NCBI GenBank assembly: GCA_031288815.1
Contig: JAITQR010000312.1
Coordinates: 1 to 10,273, forward strand
DNA: 10,273 bases
Direction: 5' to 3'
Source of the DNA: Treponema sp.
GTDB lineage: Bacteria; Spirochaetota; Spirochaetia; Treponematales; Breznakiellaceae
A program made the translations under genes and the position numbers. Shown piece after piece: positions 1 through 6,093 of this stretch (within the stretch, counting starts at the first letter, position 1; each line of letters starts with the position of its first letter). Below the pieces are notes generated by a model that was not told where the DNA came from, did no database searches, and was given only the letters and a program-made list of their open reading frames with translations.

Positions 1-392
1 TCTGCGCCAACGTGCCGGCCCAGTACGGCATACAGACCGCCCTGGGGGGCTACCAGAGCATCAAAGACCTGGTGCTGCCCGGCGGGCGGCTTAAAGAGCA
101 GCGGGATCTGGCGGTGAACCTGGTGAACCAAATCCCCGGCCTTTCGGTGGTCGTTCCCAGAGGAGCCCTGTACTGTTTCCCCAAAATCGACGCGGACCGC
201 TTTAACATTACCGACGATGAACGCTTTGCCATAGATCTGCTGCGGGAACAGCATATCCTCCTGGTTCAGGGTACGGGCTTTAACTGGAAAGCGCAGGATC
301 ACTTCCGCATCGTCTTCCTTCCCGACAAAGATACCCTGACGGACGCGCTACGCCGCTTGGGAGCTTTCCTGGAACATTACCGGCAGGCTTAA
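1..392 (+). CDS. alaA: AlaA-like pyridoxal-phosphate aminotransferase, C-terminal part
   Basis: This is the 3' end of a class I/II (fold type I) aminotransferase; the 5' part lies outside the window, and the first complete codon is at 3-5. The visible 130 residues begin CANVPAQYGIQTALGGYQS and include PGGRLKEQRD, PRGALYCFPKID, LLVQGTGFNW and DHFRIVFLP. These resemble, from memory, the C-terminal domain of E. coli AlaA, the glutamate-pyruvate aminotransferase that makes alanine. The Arg of the DHFRIV segment is the one that normally binds the substrate alpha-carboxylate. The catalytic Lys and most of the PLP site are upstream and not visible. The gene ends with TAA at 390-392, inside a long inverted repeat (360-410). 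The family is secure; the exact substrate (pyruvate/glutamate) is an inference from close motif similarity. Confidence 0.9.
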   Translation, partial: CANVPAQYGIQTALGGYQSIKDLVLPGGRLKEQRDLAVNLVNQIPGLSVVVPRGALYCFPKIDADRFNITDDERFAIDLLREQHILLVQGTGFNWKAQDHFRIVFLPDKDTLTDALRRLGAFLEHYRQA

Positions 393-410
393 GCCCGTCC
401 AGGAAGCTCC
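360..410. repeat. Inverted repeat straddling the aminotransferase stop codon
   Basis: GGAGCTTTCCTGG (360-372) is the reverse complement of CCAGGAAGCTCC (399-410), with one bulged T. This gives a 12-bp stem with a 26-nt loop that contains the TAA stop. The loop itself holds the palindrome GGCTTAAGCC (386-395). The left arm is coding sequence and the right arm is downstream. It could be a 3' mRNA stabiliser or part of a termination structure. No T-run follows it directly, so it is not called a standard terminator. Confidence 0.6.
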
Positions 411-508
411 GCAAAACCAGCCGGGTTTTGACAGGCTCATCCTCCCGTCTTTTTCCGCCTTCCGGTCCCTCCCCGCCGGCAAAGAAAACCGCGGGGGCTA
501 AAAGGCGT

Positions 509-548
509 TTTCTTCTCTTTTGCTCTTGTGGTATACTGTAATTATAAA
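509..548 (+). promoter_or_regulatory. Candidate promoter(s) for the hpt operon
   Basis: Two overlapping options are visible. One is an extended -10, TGGTATACT (529-537; hexamer TATACT at 532-537), with a poor T-rich -35 at 509-514 at 17-nt spacing. The other is TTGCTC (520-525), a 17-nt spacer and TATAAA (543-548). The extended -10 version is the better sigma70-type match. Either gives a leader of roughly 25-40 nt, which contains the ribosome binding site. Confidence 0.5.
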
Positions 549-563
549 GAATTTTGGTTACTT

Positions 564-571
564 GAAGGAGG
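564..571 (+). promoter_or_regulatory. Strong ribosome binding site of hpt
   Basis: GAAGGAGG at 564-571 lies 8 nt upstream of ATG 580. It fixes the start there rather than at an in-frame upstream codon near 520, which would place the promoter inside the gene. Confidence 0.85.
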
Positions 572-579
572 GTACGCCG

Positions 580-924
580 ATGGCGGATGCTGTATATGTC
601 AATTTTGAGGAAGGCCTTAAGCGGGTAATGAACAATACGAAGCTGTATGTCCGGCTGCTTGCCAAATTTAAGGCTGATACTAAGCTGGACGAGCTTTCCG
701 CCCAGCTTGAAGCCGGAGATTATGAGAAAGCTCAAATAACGGCTCATACCGTCAAAGGTGTAGCCGCGAATCTTTCCTTGACGGAACTTTTTGAGAGAAT
801 CCGGGATTTGGAATCGCAAATCAAAGAAAAGGCTGTTCAACCGGAAGCGTTAGCCACGGTGAAGACCGTTTTCGATGAAACCCTTAAAAAACTGGATGAG
901 GTTGTAGCGCAATATGGCTCTTGA
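580..924 (+). CDS. Stand-alone histidine phosphotransfer (HPt) protein
   Basis: This is a 114-residue cytoplasmic protein consisting of a single HPt domain. Such proteins shuttle phosphoryl groups between the receiver of a hybrid kinase and a downstream response regulator. The phospho-acceptor is His56 in AHTVKGVAANLSL, which fits the HPt signature H-x-x-K-G-x-(A/S)-x-x-(L/I)-(G/N). The rest is predicted almost wholly helical (for example residues 67-85 and 90-112), as expected for a four-helix bundle, and the length is normal for the family. The start is set by the RBS at 564-571. Its last 11 nt overlap the next gene, a REC-HD-GYP protein and its obvious phosphorylation partner. No histidine kinase is encoded nearby, so the donor is elsewhere. 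By eye the gene is more AT-rich than its neighbours. Confidence 0.9.
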   Translation: MADAVYVNFEEGLKRVMNNTKLYVRLLAKFKADTKLDELSAQLEAGDYEKAQITAHTVKGVAANLSLTELFERIRDLESQIKEKAVQPEALATVKTVFDETLKKLDEVVAQYGS

Positions 925-1981
925 CACCAGAAAAGAGGTTCCTAAGGTTCTGGTGGTGGATGACGTTGATATGAACGTCATGATCCTTGAAGAAATATTG
1001 CAAGACGAATATCAGGTTGCCACGGCGAATAACGGGAAAGTGGCCCTGGAGTATCTGCGCAAGGCCGAAGTTTTGCCGAAAATCATCCTCCTGGACGTGA
1101 TGATGCCGGAGATGACCGGCCGGGAAATGTTTGAGATTATGAAGGCCGACGCCGCCTTTAAACGGATTCCGGTTATCTTTATCACCGCCGAAAACGATTC
1201 GGAAAGCGAGCTTCTGGCCGCCGGGGCGGTGGACTTTATCAACAAACCCTTCCTGCCGGAGCGGGTCAAGTTGCGGGTCCGGAACCAGGTGGCCTTAAAG
1301 AACTACAGCGACAATCTGGAACAGATGGTGGCGGAAAAAACCGCCGAGGCCACCGCCACCCTGGATAACGCCCTGCAGGGCCTGGCAAACGTCATTGAAC
1401 ACCGGGATCTGGAGTCGGGTGAGCATGTTAAGCGGACCCAGCTCTTTGTAAAGGCCCTGATATACTACCTCTTGGACTTCAATTCGGTTTACGCCGGGGA
1501 ACTGCGGAAACTGGAGCCCGATACCATTGTCAAAGCCATGGCCCTCCACGATGTAGGCAAAATCGCCATTCCCGACCGGATCCTCCTCAAGCCCGGCAGG
1601 CTGGACGATGAGGAATTCACCATCATGAAGACCCATACTATCCGGGGGAAGGAGATTATCGGTGAATTGGGGGACGTGAATTCTTCCCTCTATTTGCGGC
1701 ACTGTGAGGATATCTGTTACGGGCACCACGAGCGCTTCGACGGCAAGGGGTATCCCCGGGGGCTCAAGGGCGCCGAAATTCCCCTGTCCGCCCGGATCGC
1801 CTCTCTGGCGGATGTTTACGACGCCCTTGTCTGCGCCCGGGTCTATAAGGCGGCCATGCCCTACACGGAGGCTATCAGCATCATTAAAGACGGCCGGGGC
1901 ACCCAGTTTGACCCTGTTTTGGTCGACGCGGTGATCGCCATCCAGGACAAATTCAGGGAAATATCCCAGAATAACCAGTGA
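914..1981 (+). CDS. Response regulator with HD-GYP cyclic-di-GMP phosphodiesterase domain
   Basis: This 355-residue cytoplasmic protein has an N-terminal receiver (about 10-125) and a C-terminal HD-GYP domain (about 150-350). The receiver has all key residues: acidic pair D16-D17, phospho-acceptor D61 (LLDVMMPEMTG), T91 and K111. A short helical linker (130-155) follows. The output domain shows HRDLESGEHVKR (163-174), the metal-binding HD pair H212-D213 (ALHDVGK), and HHERFDGKGYP (271-281) with an intact GYP (279-281). Enzymes with this set hydrolyse c-di-GMP to pGpG and/or GMP, so activity is likely. ATG 914 overlaps the hpt gene by 11 nt. Only a weak GATGAGG lies upstream (895-901), so translation is probably coupled to hpt. 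Whether phosphorylation raises or lowers activity cannot be read from the sequence. Confidence 0.93.
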   Translation: MALDTRKEVPKVLVVDDVDMNVMILEEILQDEYQVATANNGKVALEYLRKAEVLPKIILLDVMMPEMTGREMFEIMKADAAFKRIPVIFITAENDSESELLAAGAVDFINKPFLPERVKLRVRNQVALKNYSDNLEQMVAEKTAEATATLDNALQGLANVIEHRDLESGEHVKRTQLFVKALIYYLLDFNSVYAGELRKLEPDTIVKAMALHDVGKIAIPDRILLKPGRLDDEEFTIMKTHTIRGKEIIGELGDVNSSLYLRHCEDICYGHHERFDGKGYPRGLKGAEIPLSARIASLADVYDALVCARVYKAAMPYTEAISIIKDGRGTQFDPVLVDAVIAIQDKFREISQNNQ

Positions 1982-2005
1982 GCCCCGGGAAAAATCGGCG
2001 GCGGC

Positions 2006-2803
2006 ATGGAGAATCCGGACGATATCGGGCGGCGTTTACGGGATATTGAAATAATTGCCAGGAAAGCCGACCTTCTGGTTAAACTCTGGGCGGAAATGAG
2101 CCTGGACCTGTCCCTGGGCCGGAAAGACGGGCCCTGGTTCCAGGGCCAGGCGGATCAGGATGTGTTGGCCTATCTCTACTTTAAAGGCAAACGGACGGGG
2201 TTTTTTCTCGACATTGGGGCCTACGACGGCAAGACCTACAGTAACACCTACGCCCTCGAACAGTTGGGCTGGAAAGGCGTCTGCCTGGAACCCCTGCCGG
2301 ATGCTTTTGCCCGTTTGCGGCGGAACCGCCGCTGCGACTGTTATAACCTGGCTATGTCCGATGAGCCGGGGAAAGGGGTGGATTTTATCCGCGCCGCCGG
2401 AGTGGAAACCCTGAGCGGTCTGGAATCGAAGATGGCCCCCACCCACAAGGACTGGATCGTCCGGGAAAAGGGGGCGGTTGAACGCATCAAGGTAAACACC
2501 GTTACCTTTGGCGATCTGATGGGCCGCTATCCGGGGATTAACCTTATTGATTTTCTGTCCCTGGATGTTGAGGGCGCCGAGATGAGCATCCTTGAATCCA
2601 TAGATTTTAGAGCCTACCGTTTCGGCCTTATCTCCATTGAAAGTATTGACGAAACTCCCGGCGAGAGTGAAAAACTGCGGACTTTTATGCGGGAAAGGGG
2701 CTACGGGGTGCTGCTGGATGTCGGGCTGGATCTGATATTCGCCCCGGCCTGCCGCATAGACCGGGGGGAAGAATTTCCCGGCGCTCCGGTTCATGTGGTA
2801 TAA
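2006..2803 (+). CDS. FkbM-family SAM-dependent methyltransferase
   Basis: This 265-residue protein has the class I methyltransferase fold of the FkbM (Methyltransf_21) family. The SAM-binding motif I is FFLDIGAYDGKTYSNTYALE (66-85). Glu95 in CLEPLP probably contacts the SAM ribose. IDFLSLDVEGAEMSIL (181-196) is the family's hallmark motif. Family members O-methylate sugars, lipids or polyketides, and the acceptor here is unknown. No signal peptide or membrane segment is seen. It starts 24 nt after the HD-GYP stop on the same strand, so it is probably co-transcribed. There is no good RBS before ATG 2006, and Met31 (2096) is an alternative start that would keep the whole fold. It ends facing a convergent gene. 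The family is secure and the substrate is not. Confidence 0.9.
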   Translation: MENPDDIGRRLRDIEIIARKADLLVKLWAEMSLDLSLGRKDGPWFQGQADQDVLAYLYFKGKRTGFFLDIGAYDGKTYSNTYALEQLGWKGVCLEPLPDAFARLRRNRRCDCYNLAMSDEPGKGVDFIRAAGVETLSGLESKMAPTHKDWIVREKGAVERIKVNTVTFGDLMGRYPGINLIDFLSLDVEGAEMSILESIDFRAYRFGLISIESIDETPGESEKLRTFMRERGYGVLLDVGLDLIFAPACRIDRGEEFPGAPVHVV

Positions 2804-2815
2804 AGTTTCCCTGCC

Positions 2816-2839
2816 CCCGGGCCGTCCCCGGCGGCCGGG
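2816..2839. terminator. GC-rich hairpin between convergent genes
   Basis: CCCGG(G)CCG (2816-2824) pairs with CGGCCGGG (2832-2839): 8 bp with one bulged G and a 7-nt loop. It sits in the 51-nt gap between two converging genes, a natural place for a bidirectional terminator. No T-run follows on either strand, so intrinsic termination would be weak. Confidence 0.3.
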
Positions 2840-2854
2840 ACCCCTGTCTTCGGG

Positions 2855-3877
2855 CTATTCCTGCTCCGTCAGGATCCGGTAACGCAGGTAGAGTTCTTCC
2901 AGGGTGTGGTAAGGCCCGGAGGCGGATGTCTTTATGCGAAAACGGGCGGCTTCCCTCCGTTCCACAAAAAAATCGTAAACCGCCCGCAGTTCCCCGGGAT
3001 TCACAAAAGCGTAGGCCGGTTTGCTTCCCAGATAGGAGCGGACATCGTTGTAATCCACCGCCGATATCCCGAAACGGGCCAGCCGGGAACGAACCTGATG
3101 TATCTCCTCGTATGAGAGCCCGAAGAGGAATTCCTCCAGAGCTTGCTGGGTTTCGTCGCTGGTCGATTCTTCCATCAGAAAATCTCCCCAGTCGTTTCCC
3201 ATCTCTATGGATATCCGCAGGAGTTCGCTGTTGCCGTCCATGGTGCCGAAAATAGGAGGCGCCGCTTCCCGGGCCGCCCAGAGGCTTTCCAGGGCCGGCT
3301 GGTGACGGATGGCCCGGAGATCCGAGCCCGTATCCCAAAGGTTTACCAGATCGTTGGCTATTTCCGTCTTGACAGGCCGGGAAAAGGAATGCTCTTCCAG
3401 GCAGGAGAGGTACACTTCCTCTACCATCAGGGTGCTGATAAGGGAAAAAATAACCCGCCTTACGGCTGCCTGGAAGTCGCCCCGGTCCCCGCTCAGCATG
3501 GCAAGCAGGGAAAAAGCGTGGTATTTCGCCACCAGATAGCTCCGGGCCGCCACTACCTTGGTGGGAGTATGGAGCATGTGGGAGGCCGAGGAAAAGGAAC
3601 AGAGGGCCTCAATAAGCTGTTCTTCGTTCCGGGCTATACCATGGAGGTACTGGGTTTCCCGTACCGAGGGATAAACGGAAATCGCTTCCCCCAGCCCGCG
3701 AAGGCAATCAAACCGCTTCTGGGCCTGCTGGTGTTCTTCAGGATTCCGTTCTTCAAGCCATTCCAGGATGTCTTTGATCAAACGTTCCTCCTCTTCGTTC
3801 AAGACAAGCCTGGCTGACCCACTTACGGAAACGGAACCCGTTTTTATAGATGGAGGTTCCTCATTGATAAAAGACAT
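2855..3877 (-). CDS. Uncharacterised 340-residue helical protein
   Basis: I do not recognise a domain. The protein is soluble-looking, mostly helical and acidic near its N terminus (LNEEEERLIKDILEWLEERN, 26-45). It has no signal peptide or clear transmembrane helix; residues 139-160 are the most hydrophobic stretch and look like a buried helix. Features that might be conserved are the WDTGSDLRAIRHQPALESLW segment (181-200), GTMDGNSELLRISIEMGNDW (211-230) and a C-terminal YHTLEELYLRYRIL (323-336). Codon use matches the neighbours. It lies 111 nt downstream of comF on the same strand and converges with the FkbM gene. ATG 3877 has no RBS; a promoter-like TATAGT ends 2 nt before it, so the true start might be downstream (for example TTG at codon 26). 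It is probably a lineage-specific spirochaete protein, which is inference. Confidence 0.75.
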   Translation of the reverse strand: MSFINEEPPSIKTGSVSVSGSARLVLNEEEERLIKDILEWLEERNPEEHQQAQKRFDCLRGLGEAISVYPSVRETQYLHGIARNEEQLIEALCSFSSASHMLHTPTKVVAARSYLVAKYHAFSLLAMLSGDRGDFQAAVRRVIFSLISTLMVEEVYLSCLEEHSFSRPVKTEIANDLVNLWDTGSDLRAIRHQPALESLWAAREAAPPIFGTMDGNSELLRISIEMGNDWGDFLMEESTSDETQQALEEFLFGLSYEEIHQVRSRLARFGISAVDYNDVRSYLGSKPAYAFVNPGELRAVYDFFVERREAARFRIKTSASGPYHTLEELYLRYRILTEQE

Positions 3878-3879
3878 AT

Positions 3880-3908
3880 ACTATAGGCTACCCCGCATAT
3901 CCTGATAA
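3880..3908 (-). promoter_or_regulatory. Promoter-like hexamers abutting the 340-aa gene
   Basis: On the minus strand TTATCA (3908-3903), a 17-nt spacer and TATAGT (3885-3880) resemble a sigma70 promoter. The -10 ends only 2 nt before ATG 3877, so transcription would start at or just inside the annotated start codon. Either the real start is internal or this match is fortuitous. Confidence 0.3.
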
Positions 3909-3988
3909 ATCAACACCTTTTCCCGAAAAAACCGGGGCGGCGGCGCTTGTTTTGGCAAGGCCGGTTTCATCTATCGGGGCTTTGAATT

Positions 3989-4741
3989 TCAATCATAAAA
4001 AAGACAGAGGGCGTATACTTTGCTTGTTCCCGCGCTTTTAAGCGCCCCGGCGCAGGCTTCCAGGGTCGCCCCGGTAGTGATCACGTCGTCGAAAAGGATT
4101 GCCGTGGCCGGCGTCCGGCGGGTAACGACGAAACGATCCCGGAGGTTCCGGAGGCGTTCTTCCCGGTTAAGCTTCTTTTGGCTGAGCGAGGGGAGGCGTT
4201 TCAGGCAACGGTATACCGGAAGGCCCTCCCGCCTCAGGAGCCGCGCCAGGTACTCCACCTGGTCCCAGCCGGTTTTCCGTAGTTTCCCCGGACGGGGCGG
4301 TACGGGAACCAAGGGGGGGAAGCCTTGGGCTTCTTGCCCGCCCATGGTTAGGCCCGAATCAGCCGCCAGGAGCCGGGCGCGGGCTTCCTTCAGCCTTTCG
4401 GCCAGGAAAAATCCCAGGGCCGTGTTCCTGCCGAACTTGTATTCTCCCAGCAGGTCCCGGTACTTTCCCGAATAGGGGTAGACTACGGCGTTTCTCTCGC
4501 GGAGCCGTTCTTCCTCTTTCCGGCAGGGGAGGCAGCGGCCTATCTCGGATATCAGGGGCCGGCCGCAGCGGTCGCAGAACTCTGTCCCGGCGTCTTTGGC
4601 GGGAAGAAGGAGCCGTGCCCGGCAGGGATCGCAGAGGCCGAAGAGCGTTTCTTCCCGGCCGGTAAGAATTTCGCCGCAAAGGGCGCAGCCTCTGGGAAAG
4701 AAAAATTCCCGAACCGGGGCAAAAAGGGATCGAATTTTCAT
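3989..4741 (-). CDS. comF: ComF-family phosphoribosyltransferase-like protein
   Basis: This 250-residue protein has the ComF/GntX architecture. Two CxxC zinc-binding pairs come first (C19/C22 with C37/C40), then a second set (C56/C59 with C70/C73), giving a double zinc-ribbon-like N terminus. The C-terminal phosphoribosyltransferase-type domain has the PRPP-loop motif AILFDDVITTGATL (214-227) and the family segment SLSQKKLNREERLRNL (185-200). Length is typical. In naturally competent bacteria ComF is needed for DNA uptake or processing of incoming DNA, but homologues are common in bacteria not known to be competent. ATG 4741 is preceded by TATATAGGTT with only a weak AGG, so the start is moderately certain. 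It is insulated from the upstream gene by the terminator at 4786-4826. No other competence genes are visible. Confidence 0.92.
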   Translation of the reverse strand: MKIRSLFAPVREFFFPRGCALCGEILTGREETLFGLCDPCRARLLLPAKDAGTEFCDRCGRPLISEIGRCLPCRKEEERLRERNAVVYPYSGKYRDLLGEYKFGRNTALGFFLAERLKEARARLLAADSGLTMGGQEAQGFPPLVPVPPRPGKLRKTGWDQVEYLARLLRREGLPVYRCLKRLPSLSQKKLNREERLRNLRDRFVVTRRTPATAILFDDVITTGATLEACAGALKSAGTSKVYALCLFYD

Positions 4742-4785
4742 AACCTATATAGGGCATTGCCGCGCCGGGCGCTTGCATAAACATC

Positions 4786-4826
4786 AAAAAAACAGAGTTG
4801 TTCGGAAGCCGAAGTTTCCGAACAAC
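4786..4826 (-). terminator. Intrinsic terminator of the transglutaminase-like gene
   Basis: GTTGTTCGGAA (4797-4807) and TTCCGAACAAC (4816-4826) form a perfect 11-bp stem with an 8-nt loop. Read on the minus strand the stem is followed by TCTG and seven Ts (4792-4786). This is a strong rho-independent terminator 24 nt past the stop of the 4850-6064 gene. It means comF needs its own promoter between about 4742 and 4785. Confidence 0.88.
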
Positions 4827-4849
4827 GAACACTTAGAAACAGTACCGGT

Positions 4850-6064
4850 TCACTCAAACACTATCCCCATCCACTTGGGAATCTCGCTCATGTTTTGGGC
4901 GATGAGTCCCGGATCCACTTTCGTGGTAGTCTCCGCCACCAGGTACTGTTTGCCCGCCAAGGGGAAGCGGGCCCCCCGGCCTTCAATGTCCGCGATGCCC
5001 ATGGCGTGGCTGTAATCACGGGAGACCATGATGCCCGCGCCTATATTCGCCTGGGCAAGGATGAGAGCCCAGAGCAAGGCGCGGCTGTCGCAGTCCCCCC
5101 GGCCTTCGGTAAGGGCGCTCACCAGGTTCACAAAATCGCTCCCTATGAGATTCCGCTCGTATTTAAAGTCCTGGACGTAAGAGAGCGCCCTGGCGGCGAG
5201 CCGGAGCTCCGGAGAAACGGCGCGGGCGATCCCGCCGGAGGCGGCGGAATCCTGTTCATTCAAAACGGCTGTTTCCAGCGGCAGGGTTTCCGCCGCCCAA
5301 CTCCGTTCCAGCAGAAAAGCCGCGTGGGCTATACGCTCCCAGGAGTCCCGGTAGATCATTCGGTAGAAGCGGCGCCAGGCTTCCTGCCATTGGGGGCCTT
5401 TTTCAAAAAAGCGAAGCACCTGGAATTCCCTGTCCACCAGACCCTGGGCGGCTTCCGCGTCTCCTTCGGAAAACAGGGCCTTGATTTGGGTGTTGAAAAG
5501 GGAGATCTCCCGCAGGGGGCCCCGGGGCCAGGCAAATTCGGTGACGGGTCCGTAGTAATGCTCTTCCGCCCGGGTGGGGACGATGGAATCAAGACAGGAC
5601 AGGTGGAGAATATCCAGACCCCTGTCCCCGGCCGGTCCGTAGGCCAGGGCCAGGAGCAGGCCGTCCCCCCGGTCAAGGCAGAGTCCCCAGCCCCGGTAGG
5701 CGGATCTCCGGACCGGCGAGGCGGTTCCCAGGGAAAATGCAAGTTCCGCCAGCACCGCTTTTCGGCTGTGGTACATAAAGGATTCTATTTCATTTCCGCT
5801 CCCCAGCCGGGAAAGGACGCTTTCAAGGTATTTTTCAGGATCGGTTCCCGGGGCCACCCGAATTTCAAAAACCGCCCCCTGGGGATTGCGAAAGGATACA
5901 CCCATATCCCCGGCGCCGCCCTGAATTTGGTAGCCCGGGGGAAGGTCGACGCGGAAGCCCCAGGGGGAAACGTAGGGAGCCGCCCGGAGAGGGGAGAGGG
6001 GGATCAGGAGGAAAACCCAGATTAAGCGCCGGGTCTGCGGGGCACGCAGGATAGTGGTTATCAT
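4850..6064 (-). CDS. Secreted transglutaminase-like cysteine protein
   Basis: This is a 404-residue protein with an N-terminal export signal: Arg7, Arg12 and Arg13, a hydrophobic core at 14-26, and likely signal peptidase I cleavage near LRA-AP (28/29). No lipobox Cys is present, so it is expected free in the periplasm. Residues 30-165 look beta-rich with no family I recognise, and 185-300 are helical. The C-terminal part has the transglutaminase/papain-like pattern: GRGDCDSRALLWALIL with Cys325, YSHAMGIAD with His353, and YLVAETT where Glu378 could take the usual Asp place. Such domains act as cysteine peptidases, amidases or cross-linkers, or are inactive scaffolds; the substrate is unknown. 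The start ATG 6064 lies 29 nt from the divergent rluA-like gene. No strong RBS is seen. A terminator follows at 4786-4826. Confidence 0.8.
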   Translation of the reverse strand: MITTILRAPQTRRLIWVFLLIPLSPLRAAPYVSPWGFRVDLPPGYQIQGGAGDMGVSFRNPQGAVFEIRVAPGTDPEKYLESVLSRLGSGNEIESFMYHSRKAVLAELAFSLGTASPVRRSAYRGWGLCLDRGDGLLLALAYGPAGDRGLDILHLSCLDSIVPTRAEEHYYGPVTEFAWPRGPLREISLFNTQIKALFSEGDAEAAQGLVDREFQVLRFFEKGPQWQEAWRRFYRMIYRDSWERIAHAAFLLERSWAAETLPLETAVLNEQDSAASGGIARAVSPELRLAARALSYVQDFKYERNLIGSDFVNLVSALTEGRGDCDSRALLWALILAQANIGAGIMVSRDYSHAMGIADIEGRGARFPLAGKQYLVAETTTKVDPGLIAQNMSEIPKWMGIVFE

Positions 6065-6087
6065 GGTACTTTCAATATCGGTATAAT
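6058..6087 (+). promoter_or_regulatory. Promoter of the rluA-like gene
   Basis: TTATCA (6058-6063), an 18-nt spacer and a perfect -10 TATAAT (6082-6087). The expected transcription start, about 7 nt past the -10, falls at 6094, exactly the GTG that opens the reading frame. The -35 overlaps the start codon of the divergent gene, so initiation in the two directions may interfere. Confidence 0.6.
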
Positions 6088-6093
6088 TCCCCT

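Larger units (their letters stand above)
393..579. other. Intergenic spacer between aminotransferase and hpt
   Basis: No convincing gene is seen. Besides the right arm of the 360-410 repeat, it holds a perfect 7-bp hairpin, CAAAACC (412-418) with GGTTTTG (424-430) around a 5-nt loop. It also holds a GC-rich hairpin, CCCCGC (471-476) with GCGGGG (491-496), where two further G-C pairs can form inside past a bulged C. A T-rich tract (507-520) begins about 10 nt after the second hairpin, too far for a textbook terminator. Termination of the aminotransferase transcript probably occurs somewhere here. The promoter and RBS for hpt occupy its 3' end. Confidence 0.5.

Noticed and set aside
280..840. 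186-codon open frame on the minus strand crossing the hpt promoter
   Set aside because: It covers the aminotransferase end, the intergenic hairpins and the hpt gene, and has no RBS or recognisable domain.
2036..2794. 252-codon open frame on the minus strand
   Set aside because: Antisense to the FkbM methyltransferase, whose motifs are unambiguous. The minus product has no recognisable domain.
4762..4772. Near-perfect GCGCC-G-GGCGC palindrome upstream of comF
   Set aside because: Only 11 nt long in GC-rich DNA; the flanks do not extend the symmetry, so an operator call is unsupported.
4895..6025. 376-codon open frame on the plus strand
   Set aside because: It lies fully antisense to the transglutaminase-like gene, which has a signal peptide, catalytic-type motifs and a matching terminator. 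The plus-strand product is Pro/Gly-rich without motifs, as expected from GC-rich antisense DNA.
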